Part shown: positions 53,110 to 60,998 of the stretch, in pieces
How the letters are laid out: each line of letters opens with the position of its first letter
How positions within the stretch are numbered: the stretch's first letter is position 1
NCBI GenBank assembly: GCA_963662965.1
Contig: OY759970.1
Location: 2,170,001-2,234,000 of the forward strand
DNA from: DTWD01 sp963662965
Lineage (GTDB): Bacteria > Acidobacteriota > Vicinamibacteria > Vicinamibacterales > UBA8438
Length of the DNA stretch: 64,000 nt
Direction: 5' to 3'
Made by a program: the position numbers and the translations under genes
The notes under the pieces: generated by a model
The model's input: the letters and a program-made list of their open reading frames with translations, nothing else
What the model was told of the DNA's origin: nothing
Database searches by the model: none

Positions 53110-53645
53110 CCCGCCGGGAGCCGGAGTCATGACTCTGATAGTGACGACGACACACGTGGTCTACTCACGGACGGTCCGTTGGCGTGGCGTACCGTTGCTC
53201 GCGACCGGCGCGGACTTCGGTGCCGGGGGCGGCGCGCCACAAATGACTCGCGTCGGCCGTATGTCCCGGCGGGTCCCGATCCAAGTCCGGGGTCAGTCTG
53301 GAGCACGCTGGAACACTTGGCCTGGGAACGGATGGCCCCGGAACAGATGGCTGGACGAGGGGCGCCGCTTCTTGCGCCGTCTCGGTATCGGCCGGTCGGA
53401 TTGACCGTGGGTTGAGTCGGGCGAGCAGCCGGTCGTCGGCTGCGGGGGCGGGCCATCGGGGGGGGGGGGGCGGCCCTCTTTTTTTTGGCGTCGTGAGACA
53501 GTGCCTCCTACGTGGCCACGGTGGAGGTTTCCATGACTCGCCGTCGGCGCGACGAATCCTCGCCTTTCTCGACGCCCACCTGTAGCGGTGTGACACCCGT
53601 TCTGCTACGTTGCCGCGACGGGGCCTGTGCCCAAAGGAGAGAGTG
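53110..53645. other. Gene-poor gap with homopolymer tracts
   Basis: No coding frame here resembles a known family or has a convincing start. The only distinct structure is the G13 tract, hairpin and T8 tract at 53450-53486, listed separately. The last part carries the ribosome site AAAGGAGA (53633-53640) of the next gene. Confidence 0.4.
53450..53486 (+). terminator. Terminator-like hairpin with G13 and T8 tracts
   Basis: GGGCC (53450-53454) pairs with GGCCC (53472-53476), and TC then eight T follow (53479-53486). The loop is mostly a run of 13 G (53458-53470). The shape is that of an intrinsic terminator, about 340 bases after hsp20; it could end a small RNA or the hsp20 message. Confidence 0.4.
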
Positions 53646-54908
53646 GTGCGAAAAATCCAGATTCTCGTCGGATGCGCTGTCCTCGCCGTGTCCGGCACCG
53701 CGACCGCGGCGGAAGAGGCCGAAGCCATCCCAACGTTTGCCAAGGATGTCGCGCCGATTTTCTATGAGAGCTGCGTCTCCTGTCATCGCGAGAATCACAT
53801 CGCGCCTATGTCGCTGATGACGTATGAGGATTCCCGTCCGTGGGCACGGGCGATCAAGCAGAAGGTCGAGGCGCGCGAGATGCCGCCGTGGGGCGCTGCC
53901 CATGGAATTCAGCAGTACGCCAACGATCAGAGCCTGTCGTCCGAGGCGATCGCGACGATTAGCGCGTGGGTCGACGGCGGAGCGCCGAAGGGGAACCCGG
54001 CGGACCTGCCGGATGCGCCGCAGTTTGCCGACGGCTGGTCGATCGGGGAGCCGGATTTGGTCTTCACCATGCTCGAGCCGTACGACGTTCCGGCCGACGG
54101 CACGATCCCATACCTCTACATCACCGTGCCGACCAACCTCGCCGAAGATATCTGGATTTCGGCAACCGAGTACCGCCCGGGCGACAAACGGGTGGTGCAT
54201 CACGTGATCCCGGATGTGAAAGAGGGCAACGGCGAGCCGGTCGACCCCTCGCCACAGCTGGCGCGCGACCGGTCGAAGAAGTCGATTCCCGGCGCGACCG
54301 TCGGCGGCTTCGTGCCGAATCGCCTCGGACGCACCTTCCCGGACGGCGTGGCCAGCCGGATTCCCGCCGGGGCCGAGATCGAAGCGCAGATGCACTACAC
54401 CTCGATCGGCGTGCCGGTGACCGACCAGAGCAGCTGGGGTGTCGTCTTGACGAAGGAGCCGCCGGAGAACCTCCGCAAGACGGGCGGCGGTCAGGTGGCC
54501 GACATGCGCTTCGCGATTCCGCCGCATGACGGGAACCACGAAGTGCGGGCGGTGCGGCGGATCAAATCGGACACCCTCTTGGCGAACATGATGCCGCACA
54601 TGCACGTGCGCGGGAAGGACGCCAAGTACACGATCCGGTACCCGGACGGTCGTGAAGAAGTGGTGCTGTGGGTGCCGAACTACGACTTCACCTGGCAGCT
54701 TCGCTACGAGCTGGCGGAGCCGATCCTGATGCCGGCCGGTTCCGAGCTCGAAGTGGTGATGCATTTCGACAATTCAGCCAATAACAAGTACAACCCCGAC
54801 CCGAGCGCCGAGGTTCGCTTCGGCGAGCAGACATGGCAGGAGATGATGATCGGCTTCTACGGGACCGTCGACGTCGAGTCGGGGAAGAAGACGACGAACA
54901 ATAACTAG
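53646..54908 (+). CDS. Exported c-type heme protein with copper-monooxygenase-like region, paralogue 2
   Basis: 420 aa from a GTG at 53646 (another GTG at 53643), with AAAGGAGA upstream. Signal VRKIQILVGCAVLAVSGTAT. Heme site C43-V-S-C46-H47 followed by HIAPMSLMTYEDSRPWARAI, matching the protein at 1218-2669. Copper-ligand-like histidines: H185-H186 in RVVHHVIPD, MHYTSIG, and MMPHMHVRGKD. It ends TTNNN, like paralogue 1 (TNNN). Probably a periplasmic heme/copper oxidoreductase. It is shorter than paralogue 1, lacking the insert between the heme and the HH motif. Confidence 0.8.
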   Translation: MRKIQILVGCAVLAVSGTATAAEEAEAIPTFAKDVAPIFYESCVSCHRENHIAPMSLMTYEDSRPWARAIKQKVEAREMPPWGAAHGIQQYANDQSLSSEAIATISAWVDGGAPKGNPADLPDAPQFADGWSIGEPDLVFTMLEPYDVPADGTIPYLYITVPTNLAEDIWISATEYRPGDKRVVHHVIPDVKEGNGEPVDPSPQLARDRSKKSIPGATVGGFVPNRLGRTFPDGVASRIPAGAEIEAQMHYTSIGVPVTDQSSWGVVLTKEPPENLRKTGGGQVADMRFAIPPHDGNHEVRAVRRIKSDTLLANMMPHMHVRGKDAKYTIRYPDGREEVVLWVPNYDFTWQLRYELAEPILMPAGSELEVVMHFDNSANNKYNPDPSAEVRFGEQTWQEMMIGFYGTVDVESGKKTTNNN

Positions 54909-54916
54909 TCGGGGGG

Positions 54917-55189
54917 TTACGATTTGCCGCCGGTGCCGTCCTGGGCCGCCTTCTCTGCGGCTTCCTTGGCGCGCTGCTCGTCTTCATAGAACTCACGCTG
55001 CCAATCTGGCATCTCTTGCGGGCCCGGCTTGAACCGGGCGATGTCACGATCATGATCGGTCGGACGAGGTGGCGCTTCTGATCGCCGGGTCCGGGACTCG
55101 GCGCGGCGCACATCCTTCATCTTTGCCCGCTCCATGCGAGCCCGCTCACGCTGTCGCTTCGTCTGCGTAGGACGTCCTCTGTTCGCCAT
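54917..55189 (-). CDS. Small basic conserved protein
   Basis: 90 aa, ATG at 55189 with GGAGG upstream on the minus strand. It begins MANRGRPTQTKRQRERARME, a highly charged helix, and has a PGPQEMPDWQREF segment before an alanine/lysine-rich tail. Proteins with the start MxxRGRPTQxKRQRE occur in several phyla without a known function; they might bind nucleic acid or ribosomes (inference from charge only). Convergent with the heme/copper gene. Confidence 0.7.
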   Translation of the reverse strand: MANRGRPTQTKRQRERARMERAKMKDVRRAESRTRRSEAPPRPTDHDRDIARFKPGPQEMPDWQREFYEDEQRAKEAAEKAAQDGTGGKS

Positions 55190-55254
55190 GCAGTCCTCCG
55201 TGCTGGAGCTACGGGTGGGTACGCGCGGTACCCGGGAGAGTAGCGGTTATTTTA

Positions 55255-55292
55255 TCAGACGGGAGCAGACGCTTCCCGCCGGCCCCGTCTGA
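55255..55292. repeat. TCAGACGGG hairpin repeat, short form
   Basis: TCAGACGGG (55255-55263) and CCCGTCTGA (55284-55292) form a perfect 9-bp inverted repeat. On the minus strand it starts three bases after the stop of the gluconate-dehydrogenase subunit 3 gene. No U-run follows in that direction, so it is not a typical terminator. Confidence 0.7.
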
Positions 55293-55295
55293 GAT

Positions 55296-55916
55296 TTACA
55301 GCCCGAGGTCGTCCGCCGCCTTGTTCACGAACGCGATTGCGTCCGGCGAGGTTTCGTAGGTGGACAGCGCCTGGTTGCCTTGGAAGCCGACGTCCGCAAT
55401 GCCGATCGGGCTCGTGTAGTAGGCGTCGACCGCCATGCGTCGCACCCAACCGAAAAAGCCGACGCCGTCCCGCAGATTTCTCAATCCGCCACCCCGTTCC
55501 GCCTCGAGCAGTCCGTCGAGCATCGCGGTCTGTGCGGCGGCGGTGGCATCGACGAAGGTCCGATCGTGCCGATCGCGCATCGCGTCGTCGAGCCAGGCCA
55601 CACCCTCGCCGTAGATCGAGGCCAGTTCCTCGTTCTGGCTGCAGAGGAGGTCGATGAACTCCGGCGCACCAGCCTCGACCGCGCTCCCACCCCGTTCGTC
55701 CGCAGGGATGATCAACTCGGCGAGCCGAGAAACTGTACGGAACTCGTGTGCGGTAAGCGCCGCTGGGGCATAGCCCTCCGGCTGGGCCCGCGCCTCCCCG
55801 ACGAGGGCGTGCACGGCGCGCGCCGCCTCGATGTTGAACGCGCCACTACCTGCCGCCGTGACGGCGAGCGCGAGCTGCCGTAGCACTTCACGCCGCGTCA
55901 GACCTGGCGTCGTCAT
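55296..55916 (-). CDS. Gluconate 2-dehydrogenase subunit 3-like protein
   Basis: 206 aa with a Tat-type signal (LTRREVLRQLALAVTAAG). The mature part has the family hallmarks AHEFRTVSRLAELIIPADER, GAPEFIDLL, GEGVAWLDDAMRDRHDRTFV, GFFGWVRRMAVDAYYTSPIG and GFQGNQAL. The family is the small partner of membrane-associated FAD dehydrogenases of the GMC class. The GMC gene lies directly upstream on the same strand (46-base gap), which supports a two-subunit enzyme. Confidence 0.88.
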   Translation of the reverse strand: MTTPGLTRREVLRQLALAVTAAGSGAFNIEAARAVHALVGEARAQPEGYAPAALTAHEFRTVSRLAELIIPADERGGSAVEAGAPEFIDLLCSQNEELASIYGEGVAWLDDAMRDRHDRTFVDATAAAQTAMLDGLLEAERGGGLRNLRDGVGFFGWVRRMAVDAYYTSPIGIADVGFQGNQALSTYETSPDAIAFVNKAADDLGL

Positions 55917-55961
55917 CTCAAGTACCGCGCCTGAAGCCTTGAGCCCAAAGCCCTGAGCCGA

Positions 55962-57675
55962 TCACAGCTCGCCTCGTCGCATCTCGTCAGCCAGGTATTC
56001 CGACGCCCGCCCCGCCAACGCATTGATGGTCAGCGTCGGATTCTTGTCGGGGTTGCTGACGAAGCTACCGGCGTCGCAGACGAAAAGGTTGCTCGCATCG
56101 TGCGCCTGGCAAAAACCGTTCAAAACCGACCGTCGCGGGTCGTTGCCCATCCGCACGGCGCCGACCTCGTGAATGATGCTGCCGCCGATCGAAATGCCCG
56201 ACGCATCACGCGACCCCGGCGGCTGCGGTGTGCCGCCCATGGAAGTGATGAGCTCCGAGAACACGTCGTTCATGTGCTTGGCCTGGTTGAGCTCGTGGTC
56301 GGTCCACTTGAAGTGAAATCGCAGCACCGGAATGCCGTAGCGGTCGACCACGTTCGGATCGATCTCGCAGTAGCTCGCCTCGTTCGGGATCATTTCGCCG
56401 CGGCCGGCGAACGACACCCGCGTGCCGTAGTCGCGATGCGCCTGCTCCTTGATCGGCGAACCATAGCCGGCTCGCCGCGCAGAGGTACCGAACATCCCGA
56501 TGCCGGGCATCCGGTAGCCGCCGCCGATCTCGATGTGGTACCCACGCGGAAAGCCGAGATCGCTTTCACGGTCAAGGCCCCACCACGGCATATAGAGGTG
56601 CGCCCCGCCCGCCCCGTCGCTGTTGTAGCGTGGCATTCCCTCGAGCGCGGGCACGACGCCACCGATGTCGTAGCCGACGGTGTCCATCAGATACCGCCCC
56701 ACCGTCCCAGACGAATTAGCCACCCCGTTCGGCTGGTCGGAGGGCCTCGAGTTGAGGAGCAGCCGGGCCGATTCGCAGGCGCTCGCGGCAAGCACCAACA
56801 CACGACACCGCAGCCGTCGCTCTCGCCCGGTCCGCTTGTCGATGTAAATGACACCGTCGACCTTCCCGTTGCCATCGGTCGTGACCTCGCGCGCCATCGC
56901 CATATCGATCAGATCGAGCCGACCGGTGTCCAGCGCGGGAAAGATCTGGGTCTGGGAGGCGGAGTAGTTCGACCCGCCCTGGCAGCCGCGGCCACACTGA
57001 CCGCAGTAGTGGCACGCCGGACGGCCGTTGATCGACCGGGTAATGACCGCGCGCCGGTTGGGGATGCACGGGATCCCCATCTTGTGGCTGGCCCGTTGGA
57101 TCAGGAGCTCATGCGCCTTCGGGGGCGGTGGGTCATGCGAAGACGCCGTCGGCGGCGCTCCGGATCCCCTCGTGGCTGCCGACGACGCCGATAAACCGTT
57201 CCGCCTTGTCGTAGTACGGTGACACGTCTTCGTAGTCGATCGGCCAGTTCCATCCGAGACCATCGCGGTCGCGCGGCGTGAAGTCGTAATCCGAGAACCG
57301 AAAGGACATCCGCCCGTAGTGGTTCGTACGACCGCCGACGATGCGCGAGCGGAACCACCAGAAGTCATCGGTGTCGTCCGCCACGGTATAGAGCTCGCCC
57401 TCGAGTTCCCAACCGCCACTCGTCGTCGAAAAGAAGCCGAACGGTTTACCGGTGCCGAAGTAGCGTGCGCCACCTTCCTCGGCGCCCCGATGGTCGAAGT
57501 CGTACGGCCAGCCGTGTTCCTTGAATTCCTCGTAGGGGTCGAGCATCGGACCGGCTTCGAGCAACGTGACACGGATGCCGAGATCGGTCAGGACGTGGGC
57601 GACGGTGGCACCGCCCGCTCCAGATCCGACAACGACGACGTCGTGCACCTCGGCGCGGGATTGGAGTGTTGGCAT
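55962..57675 (-). pseudogene. GMC oxidoreductase, large FAD subunit, with a frameshift
   Basis: Two frames give one protein. From the ATG at 57675: HDVVVVGSGAGGATVAHVLT (FAD motif), then VGGRTNHYGRMSFRFSDYDF, up to a TGA after AADGVFA. From about 57140 the next frame continues DPPPPKAHELLIQRASHKMG, CHYCGQCGRGCQGGSN, RVLVLAASACESARLLLNSR, IHEVGAVRMG (catalytic His) and DKNPTLTINALAGRASEYLA. A one-base change restores the frame. The C-x2-C-x2-C-x3-C segment suggests an iron-sulfur cluster, as in FAD glucose or fructose dehydrogenases (inference). If the shift is an assembly error the gene is functional; the intact subunit 3 gene downstream favours this. Confidence 0.75.
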
Positions 57676-57764
57676 GAGGGTGCTTCAGCGCCTCAGCGTA
57701 TCATCTCGGTAGCGCGGCATCGCGATCTCCCCGAGTTCATGACGCTGTAGCGGTGCTCGCCGAC

Positions 57765-58595
57765 CTATTCCGTCTGCGTCCTCAGGGCGGCGACGTAGTC
57801 CTCAAGCGCCGTGCGCTCATCACCCGCTAGCGACAGCGCAGCCAGGTATCGCTCATACCAGTCGATCGCCGCTTCGAGACCGCCCTTCTCCTCGTGCGCC
57901 TCCGCGGCGATCAGCATCGCGCGTGCACGCGTCGGATCGAGTCCGACGGCCCGTTCGGCGGCGTCCGCCGCGCGGTTCGTGTCGCCCCGCAGCTTGGCGA
58001 CTTCGGCAATGGCAAGCTGTACCACTGCACGCTCCTCGTCGTTCGTCGGCGGTCCGGCCAGCTCGATCACCAACGGTCTCGTCCGAACCGACGTCGGATC
58101 GAACGCCGTCTCCGGATACGACGCGTCGATGTGGTACCGCCCCGGCGGAAGCACAGCGAGGTCGACCGCATCCAACGCGTAGGTGAGTTGCGCAAAGACG
58201 GTCCCGGTGGTGTCGCTCGGTAGGAGATCACGAACCATCCGTGCCGGCCAGTTGAGGTCGGCGAGCACCGGCGCGCCGTCGTCGCTCGTCATGCTGATCT
58301 GGAGCAGGTGTCGAGCCGGTGGAGCGTCGGTTGTTTCTGTGCGTGGCTTGACGCGATGTTGCGCGGAGACGTTGAACGCGACCGGTTGGCCGTCAAAGAT
58401 GGCGTCGGTGACCCGCCTACCAACGCGCAGCTCGACGAGGGGCGCGCCCGACTCGCCGCCTGGAGCATCGCCGTCGGTGGGTGGCCGGGTGGGATGGCGC
58501 CATGGACCTGAGACGACGGCGGCCACGACGAAGAGCGCGGCGCCACCGGCGACGATGACGACGAGGGCGAAGACCCGATCGATCGAGCGCCACAT
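57765..58595 (-). CDS. Membrane-anchored TPR protein
   Basis: 276 aa from the ATG at 58595; a longer frame to 58646 adds a region overlapping a repeat. One hydrophobic segment (ALVVIVAGGAALFVVAAVVS) near the N-terminus, then a beta-rich domain (VELRVGRRVTDAIFDGQPVA, LLQISMTSDDGAPVLADLNW) and a C-terminal TPR-like helical region (AIAEVAKLRGDTNRAADAAE to GGLEAAIDWYERYLAALSLA). Protein-interaction role likely; function unknown. Confidence 0.65.
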   Translation of the reverse strand: MWRSIDRVFALVVIVAGGAALFVVAAVVSGPWRHPTRPPTDGDAPGGESGAPLVELRVGRRVTDAIFDGQPVAFNVSAQHRVKPRTETTDAPPARHLLQISMTSDDGAPVLADLNWPARMVRDLLPSDTTGTVFAQLTYALDAVDLAVLPPGRYHIDASYPETAFDPTSVRTRPLVIELAGPPTNDEERAVVQLAIAEVAKLRGDTNRAADAAERAVGLDPTRARAMLIAAEAHEEKGGLEAAIDWYERYLAALSLAGDERTALEDYVAALRTQTE

Positions 58596-58639
58596 CGGCA
58601 GCAACGATCCTACGCCCGTTGCGGCCGGGTGAGCCAGGG

Positions 58640-58730
58640 CGCGCACGGCGCGCCCCCGCCGGCACGGAGTGGGGCGACGGGATCCCCACGAGTGCCGGCG
58701 GCGGGGTTCGGGGCCGCAGGCCCCGTCTGA
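58640..58730. repeat. Dispersed GC-rich repeat with CCCCGTCTGA end
   Basis: Similar in order to the copies at 38891-38961 and 59757-59865: CGCGCACGGCGCGCCCC, GGAGTGGGGCGA, GGATCCCCACGAG, CGGGGTTCGGGGCCGCAGG, then CCCCGTCTGA (58721-58730). It ends three bases from the stop of the outer-membrane protein gene on the minus strand. Confidence 0.7.
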
Positions 58731-58733
58731 GTA

Positions 58734-59457
58734 CTAGAACCGGTAGCTGACGCGTGACGTGACCTGAGCGACGTCGATGTCGTTTCGGCCCAGAAGGACG
58801 CGTAGCGAGCGGACGTCAACGCCGAGGCCCAAGCCCTTACCACAGTCGAACATCGACGCCACCACCGATCGAGAGGCTGAGTCCGGTCTCCGATTGGTCG
58901 AACTGCGGCGGTGCGAAGGTGAGTCGACCGAAATCGAGGTCACCGAGCGAGTCGTCGCCAGAACGGCGTGTCAGGCCTGTCCCCTCCAAAAACGGGATCG
59001 GCAGACCAGGCTTGAAATCGAGATCGACTCGCGGCGTTACATGCCCGACGCCACCGCCGCCGGTGATGTAGGGAAAGAGGCGTCCGTCCGCCACCGGAAA
59101 TTCCACCGTGAACTTGGTCAAGAAGGTCGTGATGTTTCGTTCGCGATCGAAACCGATGGGAGGGAAGATCGATGGCCGGCGACCGCACCGACCCCGCCGG
59201 ATGAAGAAGTCGTCGTCGGAATCGTCGCTGCCAGAGAGGTAGGCGACCTCGAAATCGAGACCGAGGGTACGAGTCAGCCGGAGACCGGCGCCGCCGCCGG
59301 TGGCGACCGCCGTCCCGTCGCCGAAGGCCCCACCTACCAGAGCGTAGGCGCGTCCTCCCGTCTCAGGAATCTCCGGTTGGGCCACCGCCGGTCCCGCCAC
59401 CAGCCCCACAACCGCGGCGGCCAACAGAACGGCACGCCGAGTCAGGGCACGCGTCAT
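58734..59457 (-). pseudogene. Outer-membrane beta-barrel protein with a C-terminal frameshift
   Basis: ATG at 59457 with CGGAGAAG upstream. Signal RRAVLLAAAVVGLVAGPAVA. Amphipathic strands with glycine-rich turns (GGRAYALVGGAFGDGTAVAT, GLDFEVAYLSGSDDSDDDFF, PYITGGGGVGHVTPR, GLSLSIGGGVDVRLW) fit an OmpW/porin-family small barrel. A TAA follows VDVRLW. Skipping one T restores KGLGLGVDVRSLRVLLGRND then IDVAQVTSRVSYRF, which ends in the terminal Phe typical for barrel insertion. One inserted base therefore removes the last two strands. Confidence 0.75.
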
Positions 59458-59756
59458 CTGCTTCTCCGTATGCCACGCGTCTCGTGCGGGTGACGTTCGG
59501 TGGGCGCGAAACGTCGGGTGCTGGCGGCCGCAGGCGGTGGCGATTGGCATGCGTCGAGCGCGCTTCTGAGGGAAAGACTCCCGCCCGAGCCGTTTGGTTT
59601 GTTCCAAGTTCAGACTTGGGGAATATCGCCTTCGACCGTCTCGCAGAGTCTCAGGCGCTTCCCCCAGACCGCCTCGCTCGCTCACTCGCGGGGGCTCCGA
59701 AAGTTCCACTCCGTTCGCTCGCGCGTACAGAACCGATGGTGGTGTTCAGAGCCAGG
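59458..59756. other. Intergenic, no gene recognised
   Basis: No convincing gene. 59605-59620 is a perfect 6-bp inverted repeat (CCAAGT, four bases, ACTTGG) located about 150 bases upstream of the barrel gene start. The 3' part merges into the dispersed GC-rich repeat. Confidence 0.35.
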
Positions 59757-59865
59757 GCGTGCACGTGCGCGCCCCGCGGGAACGGAGTGGGGCGTTAGGG
59801 GTCCCCGCGAGTTCCCGCGACGGGATTCGGGGCAGTCAGCCCCGTCTAAAGATGTCCCCGTCTGA
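59757..59865. repeat. Dispersed GC-rich repeat with doubled CCCCGTCT end
   Basis: The longest copy of the family: GCGCGCCCCGCGGGAACGGA, GTCCCCGCGAGTTCCCGCGA, GGGATTCGGGGCAGTCAG, CCCCGTCTAA (59840-59849) and a second CCCCGTCTGA (59856-59865). It lies two bases from the stop of the CHRD-type gene on the minus strand. Confidence 0.7.
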
Positions 59866-59867
59866 AT

Positions 59868-60998
59868 CTAGTCGCAGGCGAAGGTCGTCTGGTCGAGCAG
59901 GGTCAGCGTGGTGTCATCGAGCGTGAAGATACGGCTAAACGCGGTCTGCAGATCGCGAACCAGCACGGAAGTCGTTCCGGCGTTCAGCGTCAAGATCAGG
60001 GTGAACGCCGGTAGCGCGTTGCAGCTGTCCTTCATGTACGCGGTGACGCCGGAGAGGGTGTTGATCTGCACCCCCGACTTGTCCGTGCCACGCATCCGGA
60101 GGAGTCCCAACTGGGTCGATATCGGTTCGGCGTCGCCGACGCCACGGGTTGAATCGGTGCCGAGCTCGCCCTCGGCTGACACCTCGAAGCGATCGAGCAG
60201 GCAGAGCGTGTGCTTGTCGCGACGACAGCCATCCGCCTGGCCCCGGATGGCATCGGCACCGCTGTCGATCTCTAGGTAGTAGGGAGCCTCGCTGCGCGCT
60301 GTTTGCACAAGGTTGCCGCTGGCGGTCGCCCACACCGTCGGGCGTGAATCGCCCGCGGTTACGGCAAACTCGCCAAGCGTGCCACCGGTCTGACCGGTGC
60401 CGCCAGCGTTGAGGGTGATCGTGTCTGCGGCGGACCCGGTCAGTACGCAGTCGACGCCAACCAGCGCCGGCGTTTCGATCACGGCGACGTCGCAGTTGCC
60501 GGTGGCGCCGCTGCTTGACGGCGGCACAACCTGAGCGCCATCGAGCGTCACGCGAGTCCAGGTCGCGTCGCCCACGCTAAAGACGCCGCGCATGAGCAGC
60601 CCTGAGCTGTCGTGGAGCTCGATAGTGGCCGTGTCCGACGGAAGCGCATCGATGAAGCTCGCCGGTGGCATGTCGAGTGTCGCGGTCGCGGTGCTTCCGT
60701 CCGACACGGGAGCCGACGCGAGGACTTGGCCGGTGAGGCCTAAGCGATCAGCAAGAAACGTCGCCGACGTGGGTGCAACCCCTTCGAGCGCGCAGTGAAC
60801 GGCCGCGTGGTGCCCCGAGCGCGTGACGAACAGCGCGCACCTTCCGCTGCCGGTCGTTGGCGCCACCGCGTCCATCGTCGCTACCCAGACGCTCGGCTCG
60901 GCGGGCAGCGGCAATTGCGCCGTCGCGCCGCTGACGGCTCCCAGCGCGAGCGCGAGCGTTGCGGCACTCCGTCGAACGGTTGTTGGCGTCACGATCAT
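59868..60998 (-). CDS. Exported CHRD-domain-like protein 1
   Basis: 376 aa, sharing an ATGA overlap with the upstream paralogue. Signal SAATLALALGAVSGATAQ. Two beta-sandwich repeats: residues ~35-145, and ~150-270 where VTLDGAQVVPPSSSGATGNC and YLEIDSGADAIRGQADGC match the ends of CHRD domains (LxGAQEVPPV ... GxIRGQ). A third part (RFEVSAEGELG ... LLRMRGTDKSG ... FTLILTLNAGTTSVLV) follows. Paired cysteines (RCALF/VHCALE, NCDVAV/VDCVLT, DGCRRDKHTLCLLDRF) suggest disulfides. Secreted; function unknown. Confidence 0.65.
   Translation of the reverse strand: MIVTPTTVRRSAATLALALGAVSGATAQLPLPAEPSVWVATMDAVAPTTGSGRCALFVTRSGHHAAVHCALEGVAPTSATFLADRLGLTGQVLASAPVSDGSTATATLDMPPASFIDALPSDTATIELHDSSGLLMRGVFSVGDATWTRVTLDGAQVVPPSSSGATGNCDVAVIETPALVGVDCVLTGSAADTITLNAGGTGQTGGTLGEFAVTAGDSRPTVWATASGNLVQTARSEAPYYLEIDSGADAIRGQADGCRRDKHTLCLLDRFEVSAEGELGTDSTRGVGDAEPISTQLGLLRMRGTDKSGVQINTLSGVTAYMKDSCNALPAFTLILTLNAGTTSVLVRDLQTAFSRIFTLDDTTLTLLDQTTFACD

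Noticed and set aside
53129..53404. Frame MTLIVTTTHVVYSRTVRWRG in the gap after hsp20
   Set aside because: No family, composition unlike neighbours, and no ribosome site; treated as non-coding.
55255..55292. TCAGACGGG hairpin considered as a rho-independent terminator
   Set aside because: On the transcript strand it is followed by an A-rich, not U-rich, stretch; listed as a repeat instead.
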